A DNA stretch of 8,102 nt, taken from NCBI GenBank assembly GCA_021152595.1, contig JAGKVC010000152.1:1-8102 (forward strand), read 5' to 3'. Below, piece after piece: positions 1-7,213 of the stretch. The stretch is from Clostridia bacterium. GTDB taxonomy: Bacteria; Bacillota; Clostridia; Oscillospirales; Ruminococcaceae. The notes under the pieces were generated by a model. That model saw nothing but the letters and a program-made list of their open reading frames with translations. It did not search any database and was not told the origin of the DNA. How positions within the stretch are numbered: position 1 is the stretch's first letter; every line of letters begins with the position of its first letter. Both the position numbers and the translations under genes were made by a program.

Positions 1-660
1 GGGGATTTCACCGTGATCATGGGCGCTTCCGGCTCGGGAAAATCCACACTGCTCTATGCGCTTTCCGGTATGGACAAGCCGACGCTCGGAAAGGTCTGCT
101 TCGGGGATGAGGAGATTTCCGCATACTCGAATGATCAGCTCGCCGTATTCCGGCGCAGAAACTGCGGCTTCGTCTTTCAGAGTATCTATCTGCTCGACAG
201 CATGACCGTCTTTGACAACATCATGACCGGCGCGCTGGTCGCACAGAAAAATTCGCCCGAGCTGATCAGAAAGGCGGAGGAGCTGCTGCACAAGGTCGGC
301 ATCGCGGAGGAAATGTGGAAGAAATATCCGAATCAGCTCTCCGGCGGTGAGTGTCAGCGTGTCGGAATCGTGCGCGCGGTGATCAATGAGCCGAAGATTC
401 TCTTTGCGGATGAGCCGACCGGCGCGCTCAATTCCGCTTCCGGTGCAGATGTGCTCGATATCTTCACCGAACTGCATCAGAAGGGGCAGAGCATCGTCAT
501 GGTCACGCACGATCTGAAAACCGCGCTTCGCGGAAACCGCGTGCTCTTCCTGCGTGACGGCAATGTCACCGGTGATTATGAGATGCCGCTCTTCGGCACG
601 GATGATCTCAGTGTGCGCAAAGACGGCTTGCAGGCATTCCTCGACAAAATGGGGTGGTGA
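1..660 (+). CDS. ABC transporter ATP-binding protein, MacB/LolD type (5' partial)
   Basis: ATPase subunit that would power the permease encoded directly downstream. The reading frame is open from base 1, so the true start and roughly the first 30-35 residues (including the A-loop region) lie outside the window; the GTG at 13 is inside the domain and is not a start. Visible residues, counted from base 1: Walker A GASGSGKST (8-16), Q-loop glutamine in FVFQ (60), ABC signature LSGGE (113-117), Walker B ILFADE followed by PTGAL (133-143), and switch histidine in MVTHD (170). All catalytic motifs are intact. The DEPTGAL string and short length are typical of the family that pairs with FtsX-like permeases for extrusion of lipoproteins, peptides or antibiotics. 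The stop TGA (658-660) is one base before the permease ATG, so the two are probably translationally coupled. The substrate cannot be inferred. Confidence 0.96.
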   Translation, partial: GDFTVIMGASGSGKSTLLYALSGMDKPTLGKVCFGDEEISAYSNDQLAVFRRRNCGFVFQSIYLLDSMTVFDNIMTGALVAQKNSPELIRKAEELLHKVGIAEEMWKKYPNQLSGGECQRVGIVRAVINEPKILFADEPTGALNSASGADVLDIFTELHQKGQSIVMVTHDLKTALRGNRVLFLRDGNVTGDYEMPLFGTDDLSVRKDGLQAFLDKMGW

Positions 661-661
661 C

Positions 662-3163
662 ATGAACAGAATTTTCAGACTGAGCCTCGCCAATATCCGG
701 CGGCACAAAAAAGAATCCCTTTTTCTGATGCTGCTCATCGCGCTCTGTATGCTGCTGACCGGCGGCGCGCTGACAGCAGAGCAGAATATCCGTCAATTAT
801 TTCCGGAAATGATGAAGCGCACCTGTGCATGGGAAAATGAGATTTCCTTCCCTGAAAAGGAGTACGATGCGCAATTTCTTTCGTATCTGGGAGAAGACGC
901 GCGCGTCACGGCGTTTGATGTATATCACACGATTACTGAAGATTACATGAAATATATCACACCGGACGGAAAGCAGCAGACCTTTCTTGTCTCCTTTTTG
1001 ACGGCGGATGAACAAAAGCGCGCCGGTATATTCGAGCCGCAGAGCACGCTTTCCGAAGCAGAAATCGCAGCAATGGAGCATCCGGTATATTTTCCGCGCT
1101 GCAAGAAGAACCAATATCAGTTAAAGGAAGGTGATACGCTGACGCTGAAGCTCGGCGCCCAGCAATTCTCCTTTACGGTTGCCGGTTTCTTTGAAGCGCC
1201 GTGGGAACTGGATAAACGGCTTGTGATTTCTGATGCGGATTATGCTTCCTTGAAGTCACGGCTGATCAGCCAAGTCATCATCGGCTTCAACACACCGGAG
1301 CCGGATGATGCAGACGCAATCTATGAGAAATTCATGGAAAAATGTACCGAAACAGCAGGCAGGGAGCCTGAATCCTGCTATATCGAACGGTACATAGATA
1401 AGCGCGGAAACTTCAACACAGAAATGGATTTCACGCTCAAAATCATTGAGATTATGGCAGCGGTGATTATTCTCTCCGTAATTGTGATGATCGGTTCCCG
1501 CATTATCAGTGATATCGGGGAGCAGATCGTTTCGATCGGCGTTCTGGAAGCGCTCGGCTACCGCTCAATCGAAATTTCGCTTTCCTATGCGGCAGAATAT
1601 TTCCTTGTCGCGCTCGCAGGCTGCATCATCGGATCATTCGGCAGTGTGATCCTGTATCGGGTTCTCATCGGAATCGCGGAGAATCTTCAGGGCTTTTCCG
1701 CCAGCTCTGTCCCTGACATCGGCAGACTGCTCCTGATCTTCGGAATCATTCTGCTGGCGGTGACGCTGCTCGCATTCCGGAAGGCACGCGCTGTCCGGAA
1801 AATTCCGCCGGTGCAGGCATTCCGCAGAGGCATCGAGAATCACCACTTCGGCAAATCGCATTTTCCGCTGCGCAATACAAAGCAGAATGTGCATCTGCGG
1901 CTCGCGCTCAAGGGCTTTGCAGATCATTCCAAGCAAAACGTCAGCCTGACCGTCGTCATCACCATTACGACAATCGCTGTCGTGCTGAGCTTTATCCTTT
2001 ACAGTTACTTCGGACAGGGGCTCAATGTCATCCGGAATGTTGCAGGACATGAGATTCCCACGGTTCAGATTGCACTGATGCCGGGTGTGGACGGTCCGGC
2101 ATTTGCCGAAGAGCTTGCATCCCTGCCGGAGATCCGGAAAGTGCTCTGCTCGGGTTCCACAGCGCATTTCTTTGTCGATATACCGGAGAAACATATCAAT
2201 GCACAGGCAGATGTCTTTGACGATTACAGCCTGACTGAGAACATCTTTCCGATGAACGGACGCTTCCCCGAGCATGACAATGAGATCATGCTGACAAAAA
2301 CAATGTCTTCGCTGACAGGACGCAGTACCGGCGACAGCATTGTGCTGGAATCAAACGGCATACAGAAAGAATATCTCATTACCGGTCTTGTGACATCGCT
2401 GATGAATGCAGAAGCCGTCTACTTCACAGCAGACGGGTATCAGCGGCTCTGCCCGACCTATCAGCCGAATCTTCTGGAAATCTATGCGGCAGACGGCGTG
2501 GATGTCGATGCGGTCTGCGCACTCCTCGATTCACGCTACGGCAAGCAGGCTTCCGGTCTTGAAAGCGTTGATTCCAAAGCCGAAAGCAGCTATGAAGAAC
2601 GCATCCGCAGACGTGCCGCTGAGGTCATGTCCGCGCTGATGCAGCAGGAAGGCATCACACAAATGGAGTATTCCATTCAGGCAGGTGATACCGTGGTCTC
2701 CGGCAACAGCAGTGCGATCCGCATCCAGTATTACAACAATATCTTTGAACTGCTGCAAACACTCATGGCGACACTTATCACCCTGATCTCGGTTCTGACA
2801 AAGATGTTCATGGCCATCGCGGCGGTCGTTGTGGCGATGATTCTCTCGATTCTCATGGAGTCGGAAATCCGGCAGCAGCGCAGAGACCTCGGCATCATGA
2901 AGAGCATGGGCTATACCTCGCGTGAGCTGATGCTTCAGCTTGCGTTCCGGATCATGCCGCCGGCGTTCTTTGCGGTTGCGATCGGAACGGCGCTCAGCAT
3001 CCTGCTGACGAAGCTCTTTACCGGTCTGATCGGCACAGTATCGCTCAATATCCCTGCCGTGCTGCTTGTGGATGTGCTGATTCTGGCATTCTGCTTCGGC
3101 TGTGCCTATTTCAATGCAGGAAAAATCAAAAAGATCTCGGTTTATGAACTGATGACAGAGTGA
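662..3163 (+). CDS. FtsX/MacB-type ABC transporter permease with duplicated FtsX domains (833 aa)
   Basis: Membrane subunit partnering the upstream ATPase. ATG 662 is chosen because it follows the ATPase stop by one base, has GGGGTGG just upstream, and begins with the typical N-terminus MNRIFRLSLANIRRHKK; the same frame is open further upstream but only inside the ATPase gene. Predicted layout: TM1 about residues 19-39; an extracytoplasmic domain to about 258; three helices near 262-283, 308-335 and 355-374; a cytoplasmic link containing IPPVQAFR; a second unit with TM5 near 424-446; a second large extracytoplasmic domain; and three C-terminal helices near 718-740, 758-782 and 795-818. It ends with KKISVYELMTE, a usual FtsX-type end. 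The two halves share the motif after the first helix of each core (VLEALGYRS and IMKSMGYTS). This eight-helix, two-ectodomain plan differs from BceB, which has one large ectodomain. Such proteins extract or export envelope molecules by mechanotransmission; the specific role here is unknown. Confidence 0.94.
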   Translation: MNRIFRLSLANIRRHKKESLFLMLLIALCMLLTGGALTAEQNIRQLFPEMMKRTCAWENEISFPEKEYDAQFLSYLGEDARVTAFDVYHTITEDYMKYITPDGKQQTFLVSFLTADEQKRAGIFEPQSTLSEAEIAAMEHPVYFPRCKKNQYQLKEGDTLTLKLGAQQFSFTVAGFFEAPWELDKRLVISDADYASLKSRLISQVIIGFNTPEPDDADAIYEKFMEKCTETAGREPESCYIERYIDKRGNFNTEMDFTLKIIEIMAAVIILSVIVMIGSRIISDIGEQIVSIGVLEALGYRSIEISLSYAAEYFLVALAGCIIGSFGSVILYRVLIGIAENLQGFSASSVPDIGRLLLIFGIILLAVTLLAFRKARAVRKIPPVQAFRRGIENHHFGKSHFPLRNTKQNVHLRLALKGFADHSKQNVSLTVVITITTIAVVLSFILYSYFGQGLNVIRNVAGHEIPTVQIALMPGVDGPAFAEELASLPEIRKVLCSGSTAHFFVDIPEKHINAQADVFDDYSLTENIFPMNGRFPEHDNEIMLTKTMSSLTGRSTGDSIVLESNGIQKEYLITGLVTSLMNAEAVYFTADGYQRLCPTYQPNLLEIYAADGVDVDAVCALLDSRYGKQASGLESVDSKAESSYEERIRRRAAEVMSALMQQEGITQMEYSIQAGDTVVSGNSSAIRIQYYNNIFELLQTLMATLITLISVLTKMFMAIAAVVVAMILSILMESEIRQQRRDLGIMKSMGYTSRELMLQLAFRIMPPAFFAVAIGTALSILLTKLFTGLIGTVSLNIPAVLLVDVLILAFCFGCAYFNAGKIKKISVYELMTE

Positions 3164-3170
3164 GGTTTCT

Positions 3171-5099
3171 ATGAAAAAGATCATTTTTACGGCTGCGGCG
3201 GCCGTGCTGCTTTCTGCAATGCTTCTGCGTACCGCCTCCGGTATTGCTGCGGCAGGTGCGGAGCAGGCTCCGGTCAACAAGCCGCATCAGACAACGGATA
3301 CGCTTTCCTCGGTTGCATCTGTCAGCAAGATGTTTGCGGTCGCATCCGTCATGCAGCTTGCCGAACAGGGCAAGGTTGATCTCGATGCACCTGTGACAGA
3401 GTATCTGCCGGATTTCACTATGGCGGATCCGCGCTATCGACAGATCACAGTGCGCATGCTGATGAATCACAGCTCGGGACTCATGGGCTCGCACTATGCG
3501 GATACCATGTTCTATGCGGACAGAAATCCGCTGGCGCATGACAACCTGCTGGAAAATCTGCGCGGTGAACGGCTGAAAGCGGATCCCGGCGCCTATGGCT
3601 GCTACTGCAATGACGGCTTCGATCTCCTTGAGCTGATCACAGAGCGCGTCAGCGGCGAAAGCTATACCGATTATCTTGAAAATCATATCTGCAAGCCGCT
3701 CGGTTTGCAGCAGACCGGTACCGCATGGAACGCCTTTCTGACCGATGAGCAGATGAAGGTGTATTGCAGCGGTACAGAGTATCCGCCGGAATATGATCTG
3801 ACCTTCGGCGGCGGCGGTATCCTCTCGACTGCGCCGGAGATTGCAAAATTCGGCAGCGCATTCTTCACGGGAAACGATCTCCTGCTCTCCGACAAAATGA
3901 AAAATGAGATGAAACAGAATTACGCGAAGGCGGAGTATGAGGATGCCTGCGGACTCGGCTGGGATACGGTCAATGATGATGCGTTTGCGGCTGCCGGTGT
4001 GCAGGTCCTCAGCAAGGGCGGCGATCTGGTGCATCAGCACGCGGAACTCTATGTCGCGCCGGATGAGAAGATCAGCATCGGCGTGACCTGTGAGGGCGGC
4101 TCCAGCAGTTCCGCAAAGCTGCTTGCGGCGGCTCTCATGGAGATTGCACTCGATGAGCAGGGCATTTCCGTACAGCAGCAGGGCAAACCGGAACCGAAGG
4201 AAACGCTCGATACCGTTCCGGATGTTTATCTGCAATATGAGGGAATCTATCTGAACGGAAGCGAACAGATGCAGTTCTCTTTCCCTGAGCAGAAATATCT
4301 GGAACGTCAGACAGTTGTGGACGGAAGAATCGTAAAGCAGAACTACCTCTATACAAAAGGCGGCTGCTTTGTCCGGGCGGAGGGCAACATCGCTGCCGGA
4401 AAAGCCGTGCAGGCATCGCCGCTGGAGTACTTCCGCTTTCAGGAGCGGAACGGTGAGGTCTATGTTGCCGCTGAACAGTGGTCCGGAGATGAGAATCTCG
4501 GCTATACGAAGTATGCTTCCTTCTGTGCGCAGAAGGCAAAGGAGAATCCCCTCAGCGACAGCGTGCGGAAGGCGTGGGAGAAACGCGACGGCAAACGGTA
4601 TTACATCGTCAGCGAACAGGCTTCCTCAGTTTTCTATAACGGGCAGCAGCAGGAATCTCTCCATGTCAGCAGCGGCTACGCAAACAGCATGAAGATTACG
4701 GATGCCGCACATGCGGAAACGATCGTCAGCATCCCTTCCAGCGCAAGCCGCGATCAGACGGATATCGAATTTGTCACCGAAAACGGCATCGAATATCTCT
4801 GCCCGACTGCAAGAGGCGGCAGGTATATCTCTGAGGATGCAATTCCGGATCTGCCGGAGGATCTCAGCGAGATTCAGTTGACAACCGGTCATGCAGCGTG
4901 GTATAATATCAGCGGAAGCACAGCCGGAACCATGACGCTGGAGATCCCTGAGCATGCCGCTGTCTATGTCTATGACAGCCGCGACAGGGTGGTCTGCTCC
5001 ACTGTGATGAAGTGCATCGGAGATACCGTCTGGCTTCCGGAAAACGGAAAGATCGTGTTTGTCGGAGAGACCGGAGAGGTGATCCGAATCCGGCAGTGA
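3171..5099 (+). CDS. Exported serine hydrolase, beta-lactamase/class C PBP family, with shortened N-terminus (642 aa)
   Basis: Predicted extracytoplasmic serine hydrolase (beta-lactamase fold, PF00144 type). ATG 3171 has GAGG five bases upstream, overlapping the permease stop. Residues 1-30 form a signal peptide (KK, then an Ala/Leu-rich core, then small residues near AAAGA). Catalytic motifs: SVSK (S50, K53; acyl-enzyme serine and lysine), YCN (145-147) and SKGGD (K282-G283-G284). Around them are family landmarks such as LMNHSSGL (97-104) and PLGLQQTGT (176-184). The catalytic domain ends near residue 330; about 310 further residues, starting with YLQYEGIYLNG, form a beta-rich extension I cannot assign. 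In this family some 45-60 residues of N-terminal strands normally lie between signal peptide and SxxK, but here only about 20 do, suggesting an internal deletion or a divergent variant. Members include peptidases, esterases and true beta-lactamases; antibiotic hydrolysis should not be assumed. Its place between permease and two-component genes suggests an envelope role. Confidence 0.9.
   Translation: MKKIIFTAAAAVLLSAMLLRTASGIAAAGAEQAPVNKPHQTTDTLSSVASVSKMFAVASVMQLAEQGKVDLDAPVTEYLPDFTMADPRYRQITVRMLMNHSSGLMGSHYADTMFYADRNPLAHDNLLENLRGERLKADPGAYGCYCNDGFDLLELITERVSGESYTDYLENHICKPLGLQQTGTAWNAFLTDEQMKVYCSGTEYPPEYDLTFGGGGILSTAPEIAKFGSAFFTGNDLLLSDKMKNEMKQNYAKAEYEDACGLGWDTVNDDAFAAAGVQVLSKGGDLVHQHAELYVAPDEKISIGVTCEGGSSSSAKLLAAALMEIALDEQGISVQQQGKPEPKETLDTVPDVYLQYEGIYLNGSEQMQFSFPEQKYLERQTVVDGRIVKQNYLYTKGGCFVRAEGNIAAGKAVQASPLEYFRFQERNGEVYVAAEQWSGDENLGYTKYASFCAQKAKENPLSDSVRKAWEKRDGKRYYIVSEQASSVFYNGQQQESLHVSSGYANSMKITDAAHAETIVSIPSSASRDQTDIEFVTENGIEYLCPTARGGRYISEDAIPDLPEDLSEIQLTTGHAAWYNISGSTAGTMTLEIPEHAAVYVYDSRDRVVCSTVMKCIGDTVWLPENGKIVFVGETGEVIRIRQ
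4878..4907 (+). promoter_or_regulatory. Predicted sigma-A promoter inside the hydrolase gene
   Basis: TTGACA (4878-4883) and TATAAT (4902-4907) both match consensus exactly, are separated by 18 bases, and the -10 is preceded by TG plus one base (4899-4900), an extended -10. Transcription would start near 4914, about 200 bases before the response regulator ATG at 5115, so it could give the two-component genes expression independent of the ABC genes. It lies in coding sequence (codons for WYN make the -10), so chance is possible, but a match of this quality is unlikely in a moderately GC-rich gene. Confidence 0.6.
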
Positions 5100-5102
5100 C
5101 GC

Positions 5103-5108
5103 AGGAGG
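5103..5108 (+). promoter_or_regulatory. Ribosome binding site of the response regulator gene
   Basis: Full consensus AGGAGG lies six bases before ATG 5115. It is the strongest ribosome binding site in the operon and fixes the regulator start. It suggests efficient independent translation of the regulator. Confidence 0.8.
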
Positions 5109-5114
5109 GATTAC

Positions 5115-5852
5115 ATGAAGTATCAATGCCTGATGATTGATGATGACAGCACCATCGCAGAGAATACAACCGAATATTTCAATCTGTTCGATATCAGGAC
5201 AGCGTATGTCAAAAGCTGCACGGAGGCGCTGGATTTTCTGGAACAGAATGAGGTCTCGCTGCTGCTGCTCGATATCAATCTCGGGGAGGAATCCGGATAT
5301 GATCTTTGCAGGGAGATCCGGAAGCGCTTTGATATGCCGATTTTGTTCATCAGCGCGAGAAACAGCGACGATGATATTCTTGCGGCGCTGCATATCGGCG
5401 GCGACGACTACATCACAAAGCCCTTCTCCCTGAGCATTCTCCTCGCAAAGGTGAAGGCAATCCTGAAACGATATGAAACAGCGGCAGAGGCGGCAAGGCT
5501 GGCTTCTGCCGCTGCGCCGCAGTCTGAACCGCTGCCGCAGCGCATCCAGATCGCGGAGCAGCTCTGGCTCGATGCCGCGCAGCATCAGCTTTTGCGCGGA
5601 GATACGCCCGTTCCGCTCAAGGCGATGGAATACAAAATGCTGCATTATCTGCTTGAACACCGCGGCAGAGTCGTCACAAAGGATGAATTCCTGCAAAATG
5701 TCTGGCAGGATGCCTTTGTCGGGGAGGGGACGCTTGCGGTGCATATCCGGCATCTGCGCGAGAAGATCGAACAGGATGTCAATGCACCTGTCATCATTAA
5801 AACGGTGTGGGGCGTCGGCTATATCATCGGGGATACAGGAGAATCAAATTGA
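5115..5852 (+). CDS. OmpR/PhoB-family two-component response regulator (245 aa)
   Basis: Cytoplasmic DNA-binding response regulator, presumably phosphorylated by the histidine kinase encoded next. The receiver domain (about 1-118) has the acidic pocket D9-D10-D11, phospho-acceptor D53 in LLLLDINLG, the switch serine S80 in LFISAR, and the conserved lysine K102 in YITKPFS. An alanine-rich linker (about 118-142) leads to a winged-helix output domain (about 143-240) with the usual pattern: MEYKMLHYLLEHRGRVVTKDE, the recognition-helix region TLAVHIRHLREKIE, and the wing ending VWGVGYI. All key residues are intact, so the protein looks functional. The gene begins 15 bases after the hydrolase stop, and its own stop TGA (5850-5852) overlaps the TTG start of the kinase. 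The obvious target is its own operon, whose promoter is upstream of this window; no binding site can be assigned. Confidence 0.95.
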   Translation: MKYQCLMIDDDSTIAENTTEYFNLFDIRTAYVKSCTEALDFLEQNEVSLLLLDINLGEESGYDLCREIRKRFDMPILFISARNSDDDILAALHIGGDDYITKPFSLSILLAKVKAILKRYETAAEAARLASAAAPQSEPLPQRIQIAEQLWLDAAQHQLLRGDTPVPLKAMEYKMLHYLLEHRGRVVTKDEFLQNVWQDAFVGEGTLAVHIRHLREKIEQDVNAPVIIKTVWGVGYIIGDTGESN

Positions 5853-6289
5853 AACGCTACAGGACGATTCTTCTGACTGCGGCTGCGGTCTTTCTGATCT
5901 GTTTCGGATTGTTTGCATGGACAACGAAAACACAGTCCCGGCGCGATATGCTGCGGCTCAATGAAATTGCGCAGACAGTCCGCGCATACCGGACGCATCC
6001 CGAGGATCTCGGCGGCTGTCAGCTCGATACGGCGCTGCTCGTTTTCAACAGCGAGGGCTTTCTGATCTATGCTTCGCCCGATGCGCCGGATTCTGTCCGC
6101 ACGCTTTCCGAGGCGCTCGGGATCGGCTGGCTCTGTATTCCGGTCACGGATCAGGGGACAATCTGCTGCACGGCGGCGATTCCGGATCCGGCAGAACGCA
6201 CACTTGCCGAAAGCCGCCGGAATCTGCTGATCGGATTTGGTGTTGTCTTTGCTGTGATGATGCTGACTGCGGTTTCCGTCGGGCTCTGA
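5849..6289 (+). CDS. N-terminal sensor fragment of a split histidine kinase (146 aa)
   Basis: Membrane sensor half of the kinase paired with the upstream regulator. I choose TTG 5849 because it overlaps the regulator stop by four bases (TTGA) and has AGGAGA (5837-5842) six bases upstream; the translation starts MKRYRTILL, a proper short cytoplasmic N-terminus. TM1 spans about residues 6-24, an extracytoplasmic sensor region about 25-122 (about 100 residues, with three cysteines in the region CIPVTDQGTICC and another earlier), and TM2 about 125-146. The frame ends at TGA 6287-6289 right at the end of TM2. Translation beyond the TGA in the same frame continues directly as LRRRVILPF and a HAMP domain, so this is the front of an originally single kinase of about 421 residues. 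Alone it has no catalytic part. Whether it is made, or joined to the rest by readthrough, is unknown. Confidence 0.8.
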   Translation: MKRYRTILLTAAAVFLICFGLFAWTTKTQSRRDMLRLNEIAQTVRAYRTHPEDLGGCQLDTALLVFNSEGFLIYASPDAPDSVRTLSEALGIGWLCIPVTDQGTICCTAAIPDPAERTLAESRRNLLIGFGVVFAVMMLTAVSVGL

Positions 6290-6301
6290 CTCAGGCGCAG
6301 G

Positions 6302-7114
6302 GTGATTTTGCCGTTCCGGAATATGCGGAAGTTTGCGGAGAATATTGCGCAGGGCAATCTCGATGAACCGTTGCTGATTGAGCAGAATCATCTCTTCGGC
6401 TCCTTTGCGGAGAGCTTTGACATTATGCGCGAGGAGCTGCGTGCTGCGAGACAGCGCGAGGAAAAGCTCAAGGCGCGTGAAAAGGAAATGATCGCCGCGC
6501 TCAGCCATGATATCAAAACACCGGTGACCGGCATCAAGCTGATCTGTGAGCTGCTCTGTGTCCGCACGGAGGATGCCTATCTCAGAGGAAAAATCGGGAG
6601 CATCAGCGCAAAGGCGGAGCAGATCAATCTGCTGGCAAATGATCTGCTGAACACCACGCTCGATACGCTCGGGGAGCTGAATGTCTCCTGTCAGGATATG
6701 CCTGCCGGCGTGCTGGCGGAGCTGATCCGTGAGCATGATACGCGCAGTCTCGTGACGGCAGATGCGGTGCCGGAATGTCTCATCTGCGCAGACAGAAACC
6801 GTCTCTCGCAGGTGATCGGCAATATCATCAGCAATTCGTACAAGTACGCAGATACGCCGATTACAGTGCGGTATGCGTTCTCGGACGGATTCCTTTCCGT
6901 GTCGATCTCCGATCAGGGAAACGGAATCCCCGAGGAGGATCTGCCGAAGCTGACACAGAAATATTACCGCGGAGAAAATGCAGACGGCAAGGACGGCAGC
7001 GGTCTCGGGCTCTATATCTCCTGTGTGCTGATGGAGAAGATGAACGGCGCGCTCTGCTGTTCATCCGGTCAGGGAAACGGGCTGACTGTTACGCTGCTGA
7101 TTCCGCTTTCCTGA
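6302..7114 (+). CDS. HAMP plus catalytic fragment of a split histidine kinase (270 aa)
   Basis: Catalytic half of the two-component kinase, in the same frame as the sensor fragment and separated from it by one stop codon. The first possible restart is GTG 6302, 12 bases after the TGA, with only a weak AGG six bases upstream; reinitiation or UGA readthrough are alternatives. Residues 1-50 are most of a HAMP domain (ILPFRNMRKF, then FAESFDIMREEL). The dimerisation/H-box is ALSHDIKTPVTG with phospho-acceptor H69; N-box IGNIISNSYKYAD (N178); G1 box DQGNG (204-208); F-box YYRGEN (221-226); G2 box GSGLGLYIS (232-240). Everything needed for ATP binding and phosphotransfer is present, so the fragment could be an active but soluble kinase lacking membrane input. 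If it is not translated, the locus is a pseudogene. The gene ends 15 bases before a strong terminator. Confidence 0.85.
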   Translation: MILPFRNMRKFAENIAQGNLDEPLLIEQNHLFGSFAESFDIMREELRAARQREEKLKAREKEMIAALSHDIKTPVTGIKLICELLCVRTEDAYLRGKIGSISAKAEQINLLANDLLNTTLDTLGELNVSCQDMPAGVLAELIREHDTRSLVTADAVPECLICADRNRLSQVIGNIISNSYKYADTPITVRYAFSDGFLSVSISDQGNGIPEEDLPKLTQKYYRGENADGKDGSGLGLYISCVLMEKMNGALCCSSGQGNGLTVTLLIPLS

Positions 7115-7128
7115 AACAGACAGAAAAC

Positions 7129-7165
7129 ATGCGGTCAGAATGCACGTTCTGACCGCATTTCTATT
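7129..7165 (+). terminator. Rho-independent terminator after the kinase gene
   Basis: A perfect 12-bp stem, ATGCGGTCAGAA (7129-7140) with TTCTGACCGCAT (7147-7158), closes a six-base loop TGCACG and is followed by a T-rich run TTTCTATT. It begins 15 bases after the kinase stop and ends the ABC-hydrolase-two-component operon. Its T-run shares two bases with the next promoter's -35 box. Confidence 0.88.
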
Positions 7166-7192
7166 GACAAACGATACACAATATGGTATCAT
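7164..7192 (+). promoter_or_regulatory. Predicted sigma-A promoter of the AraC-type gene
   Basis: Consensus -35 TTGACA (7164-7169), an ideal 17-base spacer and -10 TATCAT (7187-7192; one mismatch from TATAAT). Transcription would start near 7199, leaving a leader of only about 15 bases that begins within or next to the ribosome binding site. It directly abuts the terminator of the preceding operon, so the downstream gene is an independent transcription unit. Confidence 0.8.
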
Positions 7193-7197
7193 GAGGG

Positions 7198-7204
7198 AAA
7201 GGAG
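7198..7204 (+). promoter_or_regulatory. Ribosome binding site choosing GTG 7214
   Basis: AAAGGAG lies nine bases before GTG 7214 but 15 before ATG 7220, so the GTG is the better start although the ATG gives a protein only two residues shorter. Confidence 0.65.
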
Positions 7205-7213
7205 TTGATCACA

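Noticed and set aside
13..660. GTG 13 as the start of the ABC ATPase gene
   Set aside because: It lies immediately before Walker A, inside the first strand region of the domain; the frame is open to base 1, so the gene is cut by the window edge.
554..661. Upstream extension of the permease frame into the ATPase gene
   Set aside because: The extra 36 residues are overlapping-frame noise rich in Arg, Ser and Met; ATG 662 has the ribosome binding site and the typical membrane protein N-terminus.
3126..5753. Long antisense open frames (about 369 and 375 codons) opposite the hydrolase and regulator genes
   Set aside because: They lie wholly opposite genes with clear domains, have basic Cys/His/Arg-rich compositions typical of shadow frames, and lack convincing ribosome binding sites or recognisable domains.
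6287..6289. TGA read as selenocysteine or as tryptophan in an alternative genetic code
   Set aside because: The other complete genes in the window end in TGA, so it is a normal stop. I see no convincing SECIS-like hairpin just downstream, and a HAMP boundary is not a site for selenocysteine.
6287..6304. Frameshift as the cause of the kinase split
   Set aside because: Both fragments are in the same frame and the protein reads through smoothly from TM2 into HAMP, so one base substitution suffices and no indel is needed.
5819..6736. Antisense open frame of about 305 codons opposite the split kinase
   Set aside because: It mirrors the codon pattern of the kinase gene and shows no domain; the sense strand has all histidine kinase motifs.
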